A DNA stretch of 64,000 nt from Chara braunii. Its lineage: Eukaryota > Streptophyta > Charophyceae > Charales > Characeae. Position numbers and translations under genes: made by a program. The notes beneath the pieces are model-generated. The model had not been told where the DNA came from. It did no database searches and was given only the letters and a program-made list of their open reading frames with translations. This document shows, piece by piece, positions 9,591 to 21,554 of this stretch. The stretch covers positions 2,184,629 to 2,248,628 of the forward strand of contig BFEA01000183.1 in NCBI GenBank assembly GCA_003427395.1, in the 5' to 3' direction. The number at the start of each line of letters is the position of its first letter. Positions within the stretch are counted from its first letter, which is position 1.

Positions 9591-9889
9591 AGGGACCTCA
9601 CTGAGATCAGCATTTCGGTATTTCTTTGGGACTGACGGGACATCTTTTGGAAAATGAATTCCTAGCTGAGGGAAGGGACCTCTCTTGGTCCAGCATTAAG
9701 CATCATTTCTTGAGGCTGAAGGGAGGTTTCTGGTAAGGGTTTGATGCTGGTTATCATGTTGTTGTTCAGTGCCTCTTGAGACTGAAGGGACGTTTTTTTA
9801 GAAAGGTTTGTCCTGTTATGGGCCATGGGTAGTCTGCTTGTGAGTTATGATATGCATGCTTGATTGTCTGTACCTGGGATCTTCTTTTT

Positions 9890-10252
9890 TAACCTAAAGA
9901 TGCATTGATTGTCAGGGTCAGCCAGAGCCTTACCGCAGTAGGTTGCAATCTGGTGGGGTCAGCAGGTCTCCGACGCGAGTGTCGAATTCCGTAGTCGACT
10001 GAGGCTAAGACTCCGGGGGTTTGGCCTGTGAGGTCGAGAGGGGTCAGCTGGTACCCTACCGTAGTAAGAGGATGCAATCCAGTGAGGTTCGCAAGAGCCC
10101 GGAACTGTGGTTAGACCGGGTCCCACGTTCAAAAATATGGGCGGGGCAGTCAGCGCCCTAGGCCAAAAACTGGTGGGTGAGCCGGTCCCCGACCGCAGTG
10201 GTCAAATCCGGGTTCGGGACAGTTTGAGTGATGGGAGGTCTACTGTCATAGG
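9890..10252 (+). repeat. GC-rich diverged tandem repeats downstream of element A
   Basis: Repeated phrases such as GGGTCAGC, CCG(C/T)AGTA and TGCAATC(T/C) recur at about 115-bp spacing. No ORF is supported. The stretch leads into the hairpin run at 10253. Confidence 0.5.
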
Positions 10253-10457
10253 GTGACCAGACCCGCTATAGTCTGGGTGTCCTGGCGAGAGTGCCAAAGG
10301 GCTACCATACTCGAGTAGTGGGTATGCTGGTCCTGACCTGGAGGCAGGTCAAAGGGGCTGTCAAGATAAATGGTCTAATTAGTCCTGGCCGGAGGCGGGC
10401 CAAATAGGGTATGTCAGACTGACGGGAGGTCTGGCATTGCTGGCCAGTGGTGGGCCA
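10253..10457 (+). repeat. Run of seven short hairpins with variable stems
   Basis: Consecutive inverted repeats of 4-6 bp: CCAGAC/GTCTGG (10257, 10271), TGGC/GCCA (10283, 10293), CATAC/GTATG (10306, 10322), TGACCT/AGGTCA (10334, 10346), TGGCC/GGCCA (10386, 10398), CAGAC/GTCTG (10415, 10429), TGGCC/GGCCA (10441, 10453). Several loops resemble GGAGGCG while the stem sequence changes from unit to unit and stays complementary. Confidence 0.65.
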
Positions 10458-10683
10458 AAACCAAGGCAATCAACAACTCTTGGATGTGAAGAATTGTCTT
10501 GCTGTGTCTTTTATTTTTTTAGTTTATGACTTTATTCTGGGTTTTATTTTGTTTACTTGTTGCCTGACTATTGATTGTCGGGGGCATGCTTGCTAAGGCA
10601 CAGTCTGTTGTCTGTGGAACTCACTGTTTTGCAGGTATATAAAAACTTATTTGAAGTTCCCCAGACCAGAAAAAAAAAAAGAG

Positions 10684-10830
10684 GTTTGGTATCCCCTTCC
10701 TTTTATCTGAGAAGTTGAGGAGATGCCTCACTCAGATGAGAGAAAGAAAACAGGGTTAGGTATCCCCTTAGTCACTTGAAAAGTTGAGAAGATATCTCAC
10801 TCGGGCCAGAGATCAGAAAAAAGGGGTTTN
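10684..10830 (+). repeat. Two-copy repeat of about 71 bp
   Basis: GGTATCCCCTT, then GAGAAGTTGAGGAGAT or GAAAAGTTGAGAAGAT, then CTCACTC, twice in tandem. Scattered single Ns begin at its end. Confidence 0.55.
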
Positions 10831-13316
10831 GTATGCCCTACTCCTAGCATGGCAGACTGGACAAGTGTCTCAAGCTTTGGTATCAGACTGACAATGTTNT
10901 CGATTTTACAGCNACGGTGAAGGTTAAGGTAACCTTTCTCTGCNATAANATTCAGGTTGGGAACAAATTTCAGAATAACAAGAGGCCAGAACAAGCAGCA
11001 AGCAAGAAAGTGGAAACATAATCCTTCTTAAATTTATTTGGTGGCCGACAAGCGGCNTGGTTCANGAGGAACATGCATCCCTGACCACAAGGTGTTCAAA
11101 CTTTCAAGCCAGGGACANAATGAAGTGAGGAGTGAACTGAAATGTTGGAAAGAGAACTGACTCCNAAGGTTGAAAAAAAGTCACGCTTATACAGGATATA
11201 NNAAATCGCCACGAGCTCGATTTGAAGTAGAGAAAGAAGAAAGAAGATGCTGAAAAGAATGCAGTTATTGGGGTGAAGGGTAGAGGGAGCAGTGCAAGAA
11301 ACGGAGGGGACAGTCACTAGGGCGCTACTCGCCGTAGGAGTGATGGGGGCCCTGGGAGTGTAAGGAGGAGAGGAAGTGATGGGCGCACTGTAGCGCGTTT
11401 TAAATTTCTTCTGAATATACTCCATCATGTCCGGGGATGGAGTCCTCTCATACCACGCAGCAAACAAGTGGCAAGGATAGGGTCTCGAGTGAGCATCATG
11501 GCCTCGTGGCTCATCTTCCTCCTCCTCCGAACTGTATTCACGCCACGCGCGAGCTGGCGGCTCTTCGCGCGCCTTCCCTCCTCTTCCTCCCCTCCCTCTT
11601 CCCTGTCCCCTACGTACCTCATGCATAGCTGAAAATGAGATGGCTGCGAAAAGTAAAAAGAGAAAAGGATTGTAGCGCTGAAGACTGAGACTAAAAGAAT
11701 ATGGTGAGGATGAGAAGCGGACTTGCCACTAAGAAGAAAGAGAAGGTGTGCTGCGGCGGAATGGACTAGAAAACAGAAGTGACGAATTGCAAAAGGAAAG
11801 GGGAAAAGAATGACTGAGCAAATCGTGAAGAGTTGCTGCGTGCTTTGAAGAGAAGAGTGCGAGTGATGCGGAGACGTGAAAAGTCGGGTGGCGCAAAAAC
11901 AACGGTGCGAACTTCACCGCAAGTGGCGATGAGAATAAGTGAGTCCACTACTAGTCTAGGCCATTTTATATTGGCTGCTCATGCGTTTCGACCCAGCGGG
12001 ATCGCTGGGTGGGGGGTTGGTATTATGTCAGAGGGCGCGGTGTCCCGGCCCTCCTCTGTGTACCAAGTCCCTGCTTGAAACCAGGTACTCGCTCTGATGC
12101 CGCAGGCTCATTAAGTCGTTAACGAACCTCCGCACTTACGCTGATATACCAGAGTGGTTCCCTTACGTAGACAGGTCCTGTGGGTGCTTGCCCCAGCAAA
12201 AGGGTGCGCCACAGGACTTTCCATTGGTCCACGCAGGCTCGGCGCCCTGCTGTACAGCAGAGCACTATCGGCCTGTGGCCGTTGTAGCCGTCGGGCTCGC
12301 CCTGGGACGCGAAGGTAGAGGATCTGGTGTGGGCTTTTCTACTGCGCGCCAAGTACCACTTCACCAGGTTATGGGTTAGGTGCACAGGGCAGAAGTCGTT
12401 GTCAAAAAGAGAGAAGGAAAAAAGAAAAATAAATCGTCAAATTTGAACCCGCGTTTTAGTTGGGGAGAAATCTGGTGGCTTCAGGCCACTGTGATGTTAC
12501 GATTTCCTTATCTTTCTGATTTTGCTACTACTACTATTATTATTATTATTACTACTATTATTTAATTTTCTTTCGGCTCCTGTCACTTCGCGGAAAGGCC
12601 AACGGCTTGAAATTCGAGCGCGGCAGCAGTGTGTGGCCTAGACTGATTTGGCCTATCATATTGGTACCGATGGTTGGGAGGCTCGATCGGGCGCCGTGCG
12701 GTAGTACCCCAAAAGAGGGGCGACCCGCGGCCGCATCGTTAGGAAGCTTATCACCCCTGAAGAGGGTCATAAGCCCCCTCCTTGCCATCGGACACGGGTA
12801 CTCGATAGAGATGAGTCGATGACTCATTTTGGACAGAGAAGAGCGCTCGTCGGAATCCCGTTATGGGACCATCGTACTAAGTTTTGTGGTCTTTTCACAC
12901 TATAGCTAGACCTACGGCCGTTGGCGTATTGTCTTTTTAATTTCCTCTTCTTGTTTTGTTTCAAATCCCTTTTCCTTAGTATTTTCTTTTTGTTATTTAT
13001 TCATATATATATATATATTTTTATGCAATTATAAAATCTGAAAAGAGATGCGATTCTGAGAAGTCTTGCTTGGACCTCTTGTTCAGTGCGCAGGGATCGA
13101 GACAGGCCGTGACCCTATAAGAGGGAAGTGAGACTAGCCTCGATCACTCGGGCTTGAGTGATTCTGCTATGCCTGATGCTGGCGAGTTGAGTGGAGAATG
13201 CTAGTTGGCGTAGTAGGTGCACAAGAAATTGCTTGTGAGCGGTTACGGGTGCTCTGAGTGTCTGGCCGTGACCATTCTGGGGTCGGCTATGGCGAATTGT
13301 CCGTAGAGGGTTTGTA
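10831..13316. other. Unassigned spacer without a supported gene
   Basis: Mixed-composition DNA. Single ambiguous bases are scattered from 10830 to 11212. A short ATT/ACT trinucleotide run lies at about 12528-12563 and an AT run at 13003-13017. GC-rich stretches at 11.9-12.4 kb and 12.6-12.9 kb could be parts of an LTR, but I found no second copy in the window. The open frames here are short, overlapping on both strands, and show no motif. Confidence 0.5.
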
Positions 13317-13850
13317 ATGGCGCGGTGCACTGGGCTACACGACTATAGGCCGACATACCTCCAGTTTGTCTGGAGGTGGGAACCAATGTCGGGTGAGGGG
13401 CCCACTGTGACGGCTACCTTGGATTATAGCCGTTGCAACGGAGAGGTGAGACTGAGGGTTAATGTGAAAGGGGGAAGAGAAAGAGAGATGAGGGCTGATC
13501 ATAGAATACAGTTGGCAATTACGGAGGCGAGGGACAGAGCGGAGAGGAGATGCAGGAGGAACGGGGGCACCGACGAAATAAAGGTGACAATTTCTTACCT
13601 GGACGCGGGGTCCTCGACGGACAGAGTGGAGCGAGAGCAGCGGCACCTGGACCGTGACTCAGAGGCGGAGAGCGAGGCTAGTGACCGGGAGACTGACCTC
13701 CAGTCTTGGAGCAGACCAGACCAGGTTTGCAAGAACCATCCTCAGGCCGGAACAGCTGAGGACGGCCCAGAGGCCAGCTCGCGCCCAAAGAGGCCCAGAG
13801 GGCGAGGGACAGAAAGGTCGAGAGGCAAAAGGGAAGAAAGGGGTGTGTGA
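13317..13850 (+). CDS. Hypothetical 177-aa charged protein
   Basis: The longest open frame between elements A and B, from ATG 13317 to TGA at 13850. The N-terminal half has alternating hydrophobic blocks (VTATLDYSRCNGEVRLRVNV, then IQLAITEA and IKVTISYLDAG) that could form strands and a helix; the C-terminal 70 residues are strongly charged and low-complexity (Arg, Glu, Asp, Ser, Pro). I recognise no family. Purine-rich GC-rich DNA easily gives such frames by chance, and an opposite-strand frame covers much of the same stretch. It may be a retroelement leader ORF. Low confidence. Confidence 0.25.
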   Translation: MARCTGLHDYRPTYLQFVWRWEPMSGEGPTVTATLDYSRCNGEVRLRVNVKGGREREMRADHRIQLAITEARDRAERRCRRNGGTDEIKVTISYLDAGSSTDRVEREQRHLDRDSEAESEASDRETDLQSWSRPDQVCKNHPQAGTAEDGPEASSRPKRPRGRGTERSRGKREERGV

Positions 13851-16630
13851 TCGTAACGGGGAGAGAGAGAAGTCCCGATGAGGTCAACACGTGCGACGGA
13901 GTTGTAGAGAGAGAGAAAGACGCGAGTAATGGCGACCAAGAAATTACTTTCTGACGTCAGCTTGACTTCCGTGCACGAAGATAAAACAGTGGGCAATGGC
14001 CACTGATTGTCACCACCGAATGAGCAGAAAGGAAAGGGTTGATGCGCGAGCTCTGGCCAGGCAAGAAGTGAGGCGTTGTGCGGCGGGGATGCGAGTAAAG
14101 AGAGGGTGGACCTGAGTTTAGTCGCACACGTGGCGAGGCAGTTACGGTGCGACAGGGAGTGAGAGAAAGAGAGAACAAGCGAGAACGGGAAAAAGAGAGG
14201 GGACTAGTAAAGGAAAAACGAGAAAGGGTGCGCGCGGAAGTTTTCTTCTTGAGAAAGAAGGGGGAAGTTCCGGAGCGTATCCAGGATGTCGTGCGTGCGA
14301 GCAGACGAGCAGGACAGTGGGGCGATGAGTGAGTGGCACGTGTAGCATGAGAGAGGCAAGAAGAGGGTCAATGCTGGAAACTGAGGTCGACGTCACAGAC
14401 TGGCAGGACTTTCACCCTCTCGAGGCCTGGACGGTAATCCACCGAGGATCGTTTCATCTGCTATCCTCGTCAATTAGGGACAGCGATGAACTGGCGCGTG
14501 TGAAGCAAGTGGTGTGGATGTATGTGAAGACATCGAGGCTAACTGACGTCCTGCAGCGCGACCACGACAAAAAGAAAACCAATTGGTTTATCGGCGTTTG
14601 ATGACGCCTCCCTCGTCGTAAGCGTGTAGCACTAGATGCCACCTCTTTTCTTGCTCTCTTCTTGTCTGCGCCATGGTCAGAGGAACTCTTTTCCACCAGG
14701 TCCTCTGTTGTCGTTACCAATCTCTTCTGGAACAAGAGGGCAAGGGGGTCCTCTACTCGATCTGCACAGGTGAACACTCGAACGGTGTGACAACGTGCAG
14801 ACCATCATCCACATGCAGGACAAAGAGAGGGGAGACAGACAAGAGGGTGTGTGCGCACGCAAGCGCCTGATGTTTACATGAGAGAAGAGAGGGTCTATTT
14901 GAGAAAGCATACTCGTGAGATCACTGCCAAAGTCAACGCTCTTACGATATGAATTTTATCTTAACTTCGGTTCCATGCTTGCCTTCTTTTGGTTCTTGAT
15001 GTACGAATAGTCGGGAGAGAGCATGCAAAATTGCCCACAGGTACGAACCAGGATCAAAAGAGGAACTTAACGTACTCGGAGCGTGTTTGTGGCCATAGCG
15101 TCGTGAGTATCTAAGTCCCCTAGACTTGATATTGGTCATTTATTTCACTTTAGTTTGTCCTACTTTGACTGGTAGCTCAGTTACGGTCTGTCAGCATTCG
15201 ATAGAAGATGTTTTATAAGGGAGAGAGCTACAGGAGGGGCAAAACCAGTAAGGTTCGCGTGAGTGGACTCGGTATTGGTCTTGCCAACTGTTCAGCTGTC
15301 AGTCGTGGCTCAATGTGATTTGAACCCCTTTCCGCATGAGCATTCTCAATCGTGAGGGAGGTGGGACCTCTATCGTGAACAAGCGAATGGCTTGGCTATG
15401 CTGAACTAGAATGACCCTGGAGGTGAAAAATGATTCCGGGTGCAAATTGCAAGCTCGAATCGGGTGAGTTGTACAAGAGATTGTCAGACTAAAGGTACGG
15501 TAGCTCTCAATTGCGGATTAATGGATAAAGGTACAGAATCTTGGTAAAACTGCTCAAGCCCCAGATTTAAGACCTTTGCGGTANAGACGGGCAATTACTA
15601 ATTAAAAGGGTACAAATAAGGGTTTTATCTCTCAGTTCCAAGTTCATTGTCTCCCTGTTTACCAATTTGTACTTGAGTAATCGATGGGCAACTGTGGTGA
15701 TGTGATGTTGCAGAATGGCAGGAGTACTTGTTGTTAAAGTTGTTCATGGAATGTAACGTGTGGAGAGATGAGATTACTGTTCACGGAATGCTGAGTCCTT
15801 TCCCTCCCTTCCCTTTGAGACGTCGCTCACTAAATGGGAGGGCGAGAGGTTATTATAAGGAAGGTGGCTTATCTCCTCGCCAAATTTTTGCTTGATGGTG
15901 ATTGACTAGTGCTTATCACATCATTTTCCTAGCTAAGTGAGCTGCTCTGAAACAGAGTAGACTGAAGCGTGCACCTTATTTCTCTTGCATGTCTCCCTAT
16001 CTGACATGCAATACTTATCTGAGTGATAAACCTTTGATCTCGCTCACTACAATCAGTAGTCCAGACAGTGGTTACCCGATTCTTCCAGTTATGAGTCGTG
16101 AGATCACTGTCACCCAGAGCTATGTAGCAATCAAACCGCTGTCAGTGATGTCCTATACAGTGTGCGATCTGCGCTCAATGCTAGAGATGTCAGGGTGTTA
16201 ATTGGGATGGGACCACACTCAATAATAACCTGGGTACTACCTGAGCACGGTCTGCGATAGCTGTGTTGGGCGCTCTACTCAGAAGGAGAGGTCTGACTGA
16301 GTACATTTACCCCACGCTAAATGGGTGAAAGGACTTTTATGCAACACTCTGTAGGTTAGGGAGAATTCTCACGAAGAGTGAATAAAGGACATAACATCAA
16401 GCAAACTACTCTTACTAACTGCAGATGTCGGGTGTGCCTGGTGGGTCACCTGTTTCCCTAGTGACTTACANGTTCCCAGCACTAGTGGACTTGTGCATAA
16501 GTAGACTCGCGTTCTAGTCACACTGCTGAGAACAACTNCTGCTTAGTGTACTNGGACTGTCCGACAGACAAAGAAGGAACCCATATGAGAGCGAGTCAAT
16601 AGTCCCAGTGTAATAGGCCTNAGTAGGGAG
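13851..16630. other. Unassigned spacer
   Basis: No supported gene. A 90-residue frame at 14329-14601 (VIHRGSFHLLSSS, LARVKQVVWMY) has a faint likeness to module 5 of element A, too weak to annotate as coding. Purine-rich stretches at 13.9 and 14.2 kb produce spurious Arg/Glu frames. Confidence 0.5.
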
Positions 16631-16876
16631 ATGGGAAGTGAGGACATGCTAAGGGTGACCTACACGCTACATCGGGGCAGAGCAGAAGACTGGGAAGAGA
16701 GCGTTATCAGAGATGTCCAATCCCAAGTTGAGTTGATGAGAGAGCACGCACCGAAGTTAGTGAGAGGACANAAAGGTATCGAGNATACTATCTATTTCCA
16801 TGTGTCAGATGAGAGTCTGNGCNGTACATTTTTTTTCACCAAAACTGTTGATCAGGCAAAAAGGAAGGGAAATTGA
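16631..16876 (+). pseudogene. Accessory ORF module of element C (first visible)
   Basis: An 81-residue frame with several ambiguous bases. RVTYTLHRGR, a charged helix (SQVELMREHA) and, after an ambiguous residue, TIYFHVSDESL resemble modules 5 and 6 of element A (YCMIRGT, YIGRLRRI, TLYVSNS). It belongs to the same family of short accessory ORFs, here without a following gag. Function unknown. Confidence 0.35.
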
Positions 16877-17252
16877 CACATATCAGTAGTGAATCCATGA
16901 TTACTGTTCTCTAGANCTGACCTNGTCGCTGCATCCCAAGAGACCAGCAACTCTCACTACTCAACAAAAGACAATTGATGGACGAGGACTTTGGGACGAG
17001 TTATACACCGTGCCATTCAGGGAACGGAAAGTGAANAAAAACTCTCATTGCTACTAAGAGACNAACCGCTTGCGCTCACNNNGTGTTATCAGAATCTGGC
17101 CAGCAAAGTAATCAGAACATCTCTNATGTCTGAGTCAGTCAATTCTCGTCATNAAAGATATATTCAAACTCAAGGGTAATCATTGTTCACTTGAAAATAA
17201 TTCGGTCNTTTCTAGTTAACGTGTGGTTTCTAGCTGAGNGAGTTGGCAATGA

Positions 17253-17576
17253 GTGCTCTTAAATGAGCTACCTCAGATCATCAGTTTGTTATATAGGACA
17301 GATCTCGTATCGGCATCAGAATTNACAAGACCCTCCCAACGATTTGCAGTTTTCTCGGAAGTTTCATCACNGAATGNCCAGTGTGTAGTGACTTGTTATT
17401 TCCACNNCATTCGGCTATTTGANTCACCTGAAAGTTTNAATTANAGTTTGACCAACCAATCAAACAACCCTTGCAATTCATCNGGGGCAGTTAGGCCAGT
17501 TACGAAGACNATNAAAAAATCAGCAGTAAAAATTGTCTCAACACATGAGTACAGTTCAGTCGTATTCAATCAATGA
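17253..17576 (+). pseudogene. Accessory ORF module of element C (second)
   Basis: A 107-residue frame with many ambiguous bases. The block QRFAVFSEVSS followed by CVVTCYFH is the equivalent of YEIVRYEV and LYVLTCYFIDLD in element A module 3. The rest cannot be aligned with certainty. It overlaps the start of the next module in another frame. Confidence 0.35.
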
Positions 17577-18189
17577 GACAGTCTTGGCCAGCCTCAACAG
17601 GATTTCCATCAAAGATGCTATTAGATATCAGTATGTCACTGTTGTTGGCTTCAGTCGAGGGGATTGGTCAATTTTTGTTGTACATACCTGTTTCGCTGAA
17701 GGCACCATCCATGACCTCAGACTCTATGTGAGGAGAGGCAAGGAGTCCCATGAGCATTTTGACTCACTTTGGGCCGAAGCAGCCAAACACCTGGAGGAGA
17801 AAAGGAGGGAGTGTGATGAGAGTGAAATAAAGTTGATCCACAACTTTGGGACCAAACTCTATACCGAGTATCCTAAGCCTCCAGTACCCTTCATTCTCAC
17901 TGACGACTCTTACTAGGGTGACTTGGTGGACCTTGCGAAAAGGTTTATCTCCCCTGCAGCGATTGACTACGAGATAGTGGTTGAGCCGTGTGAGTTTCCA
18001 TATCTCAGACGAGGGATTTTTTCTCAGCCATACCTTCCTACACTATGGGAGGAGTTTTGTGCCATGGTTGACTTCCGCATCAGAGGACTTGGATGAAAGT
18101 GCTCAAAGCTTGCAGGATTCAAATGGCTCTACAGTTGGAGACCTCAAGCTCAGGGAGTACGGAGACATGGCAAAAAACACAAAAGATAG
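17533..18189 (+). pseudogene. Accessory ORF module of element C (third, longest)
   Basis: The frame from ATG 17533 runs to TAG 17914-17916, then on in the same frame to TAG 18187-18189, with a TGA in between. Blocks are IRYQYVTVVGFSR, FVVHTCFAEG, IHDLRLYVRRGKE, a charged helix (AAKHLEEKRRE), then YPKPPVPF and DLVDLAKRF. They match element A modules 2 and 3 in order (VRYEV, LYVLTCYFIDLD, YDIEIYVPKQR, EKERLEKE, STPPWPD, WSTVVEFAL). A further PYLPTLWEEFCAMVDF block suggests that part of another module follows. It confirms a family shared between separate elements. No gag follows; the DNA beyond 18.2 kb is unrelated. Confidence 0.55.
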
Positions 18190-19337
18190 AGAGTAAAATG
18201 AGAGACTGAATGCGAGATTCTGAGGGTTGAGTGAGGACTCTTGATTGATGCTGGTTATGCTCTCTACATGTGAACTTTTTGAAACTATTATGAGTTCTCA
18301 TTCTTCCCTCATTCATCTTGCCTTTGTTTTGAGTCATTTGGTCTTGATCTTCGCGTCTGGCATTGCTTGATGATTGTTTTCCTTGCTGATTATGTCACAG
18401 TTCTCAATTCCCTAAATTGACATCTTGATACACGCATGGCATAATCAATTTAGTTTTATTATTTGCATCCTCATTGCTGTTCCGAATCACAATTAAAGAT
18501 TCCTAAGAACGGGGACCGGCGAAGACTGCAATTGAAGGGTCTCGCTCGAAGCCGGACGCACACAACAGGAAGGGATTTGCATTTTTTAATTTATTTTATT
18601 TATTGCAATCATCACAAAAACCCTGCGTGACAGCCTGTTGGCTTTCCAATCACCCGAAGTGTCCCAACTGGAAAAAGTGTCACACTATGTCCCATTTGGT
18701 TAGCATAAGGTTCTTTGCAGATTGATGTGTTCGTTGTTCGCGGTAGCCATATTGAGGGCATCGCTGTGCGCCTAGGTGCTTCGCTGCCGTACTACCTGTC
18801 CGCTGGCTGCGCCTTCCGTGAGTATCCTGTAGGTTGGTTGCCTTGGTGTTGGTGCCTTGCTTATGTTGTACTGTGCTTCACGGTCTCTGCGCGGCATCCT
18901 ACGTGCCATGGCGTTCCTTGCAGTCGCTTGAGTTGGAAGTTGAGTGTTGAGGGTAACAGCAAGGCTAGCCGTGAGACTGCAGTCTCACCCGACAGTCGAA
19001 GAGTACAAATTTATGCTGAACGGAACAACGGTGGGCTAACAACAGGGTGAGGACCTGGGGCCAGTTGATGCAGTGTCATTACTGCAACATGAGTAGGGGG
19101 TCGTCGGGGTGTCGAACTTGTTGCGTATCGTTATGCCATTTGCACGAACTGACAGGTTGAGAGCTCCTTCCAGATCTCAGGGTTGTAGTGTGACGATAAA
19201 TGTTCTAAAGGAGAGGTACTAGGGTTCAGGGAAGTAGTCAAGCTTTGTAAAGGAGGTTGCTGCAGCGAGCTAGGGGGTCGTCAGGTGGTTGATTTCAGCG
19301 ATTTGATTTCAGTTTTGGTCAAACTGCTGCTGTTTGG
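18190..19337. other. Unassigned spacer between elements C and B
   Basis: No supported gene. The 18715-19050 frame lacks motifs. Similarity to the B' side starts only at about 19338, at GGCCATCATTGCGGGGCCCT. Confidence 0.45.
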
Positions 19338-19863
19338 CCATCATTGCGGGGCCCTCAGACGACTGAAGATTGGAAGACCCTCTCCTGCGAGTCCGAGTGC
19401 ACCCTCCTTGGATTTAAGAGTCTTAAATCTATCTTCTTCTGTCCTCCTTACTCTAAATCTAGTTTATTGGTTATGAGAGGAAGGTGGCAGGCGGGGTTGC
19501 AACCCGTAGGTCCACATCAAGACTCTGTGGGGACTCCGCCCACCGATTGCGGGAACTCTGCCGGAACTCAGGAGGAGTTCTGGAGGCAGGGAACTTAGTG
19601 GTAATTTCCTGACTCTCTTTATAAACCCAATTATAACCTCTACCGGTACACCTGGCTATGTTAGACTAAGTATACTGTATGCTCCCTATCTCTGACTTGG
19701 GTTTGACTTTCAAGACATGAGACAGATTAAGTAAAAAAAAACGCATGCGCAATTTCAGTTTCAGTTTTTTTTTATTGTCTGAAAGCAGATTACGAAAAGG
19801 GGGTTGCATCAGGGGGAAGTTTGGGACGAGGGCAGTTTTGCTTGTGCTTGAACGGGTCTTATA

Positions 19864-20682
19864 GGGTTAGGCATTGTTTCTAAGATGAATGACTTGACTG
19901 CTGTATTTATTCTGTTTTATGAAGGGCCAAGCATTGTTTCCAAGACGAATGGCTTGATCGCTATGTTTATTTAATTTAACCAGGCATTGTTTCTAAGATG
20001 AATGGTCAGGTTGTTGTTTCTGTGGGGTATTGATTGTGCAAGCCTTGAGGACCAGACATTGCTTCTAAAATGAATGGTCTGGTCGCTTTTTATTTTTGGT
20101 GGTTTCTGAACAATTTTTAGGTCTTGACCTAGGGTACTGTATTTTTTATGCTGAGAAAAGAGGGTTGAACATGTTTCTAAGACGAATGACCCAACTCTTT
20201 TGGTTTTTTTATTCTGAGGAAGGTTCATGTCAAAGACATGACATTGTTTCTAAGATGAATGGTCTAAGTCTGAGGCCGCAGGATTATAATGTAAACAAGG
20301 GAATAAGACTTTCTATATTTCTATAACTATATGCTTATAAAAACAAGGCTAGCCAGACATTGTTTCTAAGACGAATGACTTGACTATAACCTTGTCACAA
20401 ATTAAGAGAGTATAATTATAAAGCTATAACTGAAGGTAACTTGGGCCAGCTGAGCATTGTTTCCAAGACGAATGGCTCAGTCTTACGCCCACTTTGAAGA
20501 TTAAGTTCAGAGAAGTATATATAACTAGTTTATTTAAGTCGATCATAGCTACTGAACATTGTTTCTAAGATGAATGACTTAGTCGTATGCCCAATGAAGA
20601 GAGAAGTAGTTGTGCAACTTGTTCGTGTATAACTAAGGCAAAAAGTTCACATTGTTTCTAAGACGAATGACCTAACTCGATG
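19864..20682 (+). repeat. Array of ten hairpin units with core CATTGTTTCTAAGANGAATG
   Basis: Ten copies of the core occur at 50-115-bp spacing (19871, 19931, 19984, 20055, 20169, 20243, 20359, 20453, 20550, 20649). Flanks on each side tend to be complementary but differ among units: GACCAGAC/GTCTGGTC (20050-20057 and 20077-20084), CTGAGC/GCTCAG (20450-20455 and 20475-20480), CAAGC/GCTTG at 19931. Other units have shorter or GU-containing stems. The inverted partner has ten similar units. Confidence 0.8.
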
Positions 20683-21554
20683 CCCTATGTAAGCTAGGTA
20701 TAAAGGGATGAATTATTGAAATACTATAAACTATTGGTTGCCAAAATTGACTTGGGTTGGTTAGAGTACTTACCTTTTTGGTTTGGCCTTGCATGTGACT
20801 GAGTGGGATTACTACTTGGTCTGAGTTTCAATTTGATAGGTAGTTGCATTAGTTGCTCCCCACGTGCTAGAGCCATAAAAATTAGTTTCAATTCCTGTTT
20901 TTTCTTAGGTAACTTTTTTTCACTTAGATCAATTCTCGCATTTTTTGGGATCTTTTGTTATACTTGGCTTTGTATAAATTTTGGTAAGCAACTTTCTCTA
21001 TGGGAAGGGTTGCCGAAAATTTATGTAAATCCAAGGAGTTCGTCAAACTTTGGTTTTCAATATTCAACTTGTCTAAATTTCATACATGGCTTAGTAAAAA
21101 TTTGGAAAGTCTCATTTTCTAAAGAGAGTGCTGCCCAAATTTTTGCTAATTCAAGGAGTTAGACAAAATTGAATTTTGCAAGGTTGAAGACTATTTTTGT
21201 CTTCATATTCAGACTGATATAAATTTTGGAAAGACATTTTTGCTATGGGAAGCGCTGTCAAAATTTTCTTAGTTTAAAGGAGTTAGATTATATTTTGACA
21301 GGTGACGATTCTGGCAATCCACCCTAAATAGTGAAAATGTTGTCATAGATCTGCCTTGCGTTGGGCACTGCCTTAGAGGAAGGTCTAGGCTTAGCTTGTA
21401 GAAGAGTTTTGGGTGAGAATGTATTATGAAGTTGTATTCTCCATACACTTATGATTTTAACTTGAGGATTGACCTGTCTTGTGTTTCAAGTCTTCTTAAT
21501 CGATTGATTCAGGACTTGGGCTTAAATTCATCTCGCTCCTACGAGGATCATCTT

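Larger units (their letters stand above)
1..10830 (+). mobile_element. Element A: decayed Ty3/gypsy-type retrotransposon, 5' end outside the window
   Basis: The order on the plus strand is short paralogous ORFs, Gag with CCHC knuckle, protease, reverse transcriptase, RNase H, integrase and then a repeat-rich 3' region. This gag-PR-RT-RH-IN order is that of Ty3/gypsy LTR elements. Every enzyme has a partner in element D on the minus strand, with shared unusual motifs such as YIDDNP in RT and RDN(L/F)S in integrase, so A and D belong to one lineage. Coding parts are AT-rich compared with D. I could not identify LTRs or a primer-binding site; the right edge is a guess based on where the diverged tandem repeats stop. 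The copy is dead, with in-frame stops in every gene and frameshifts between PR and RT. Confidence 0.8.
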
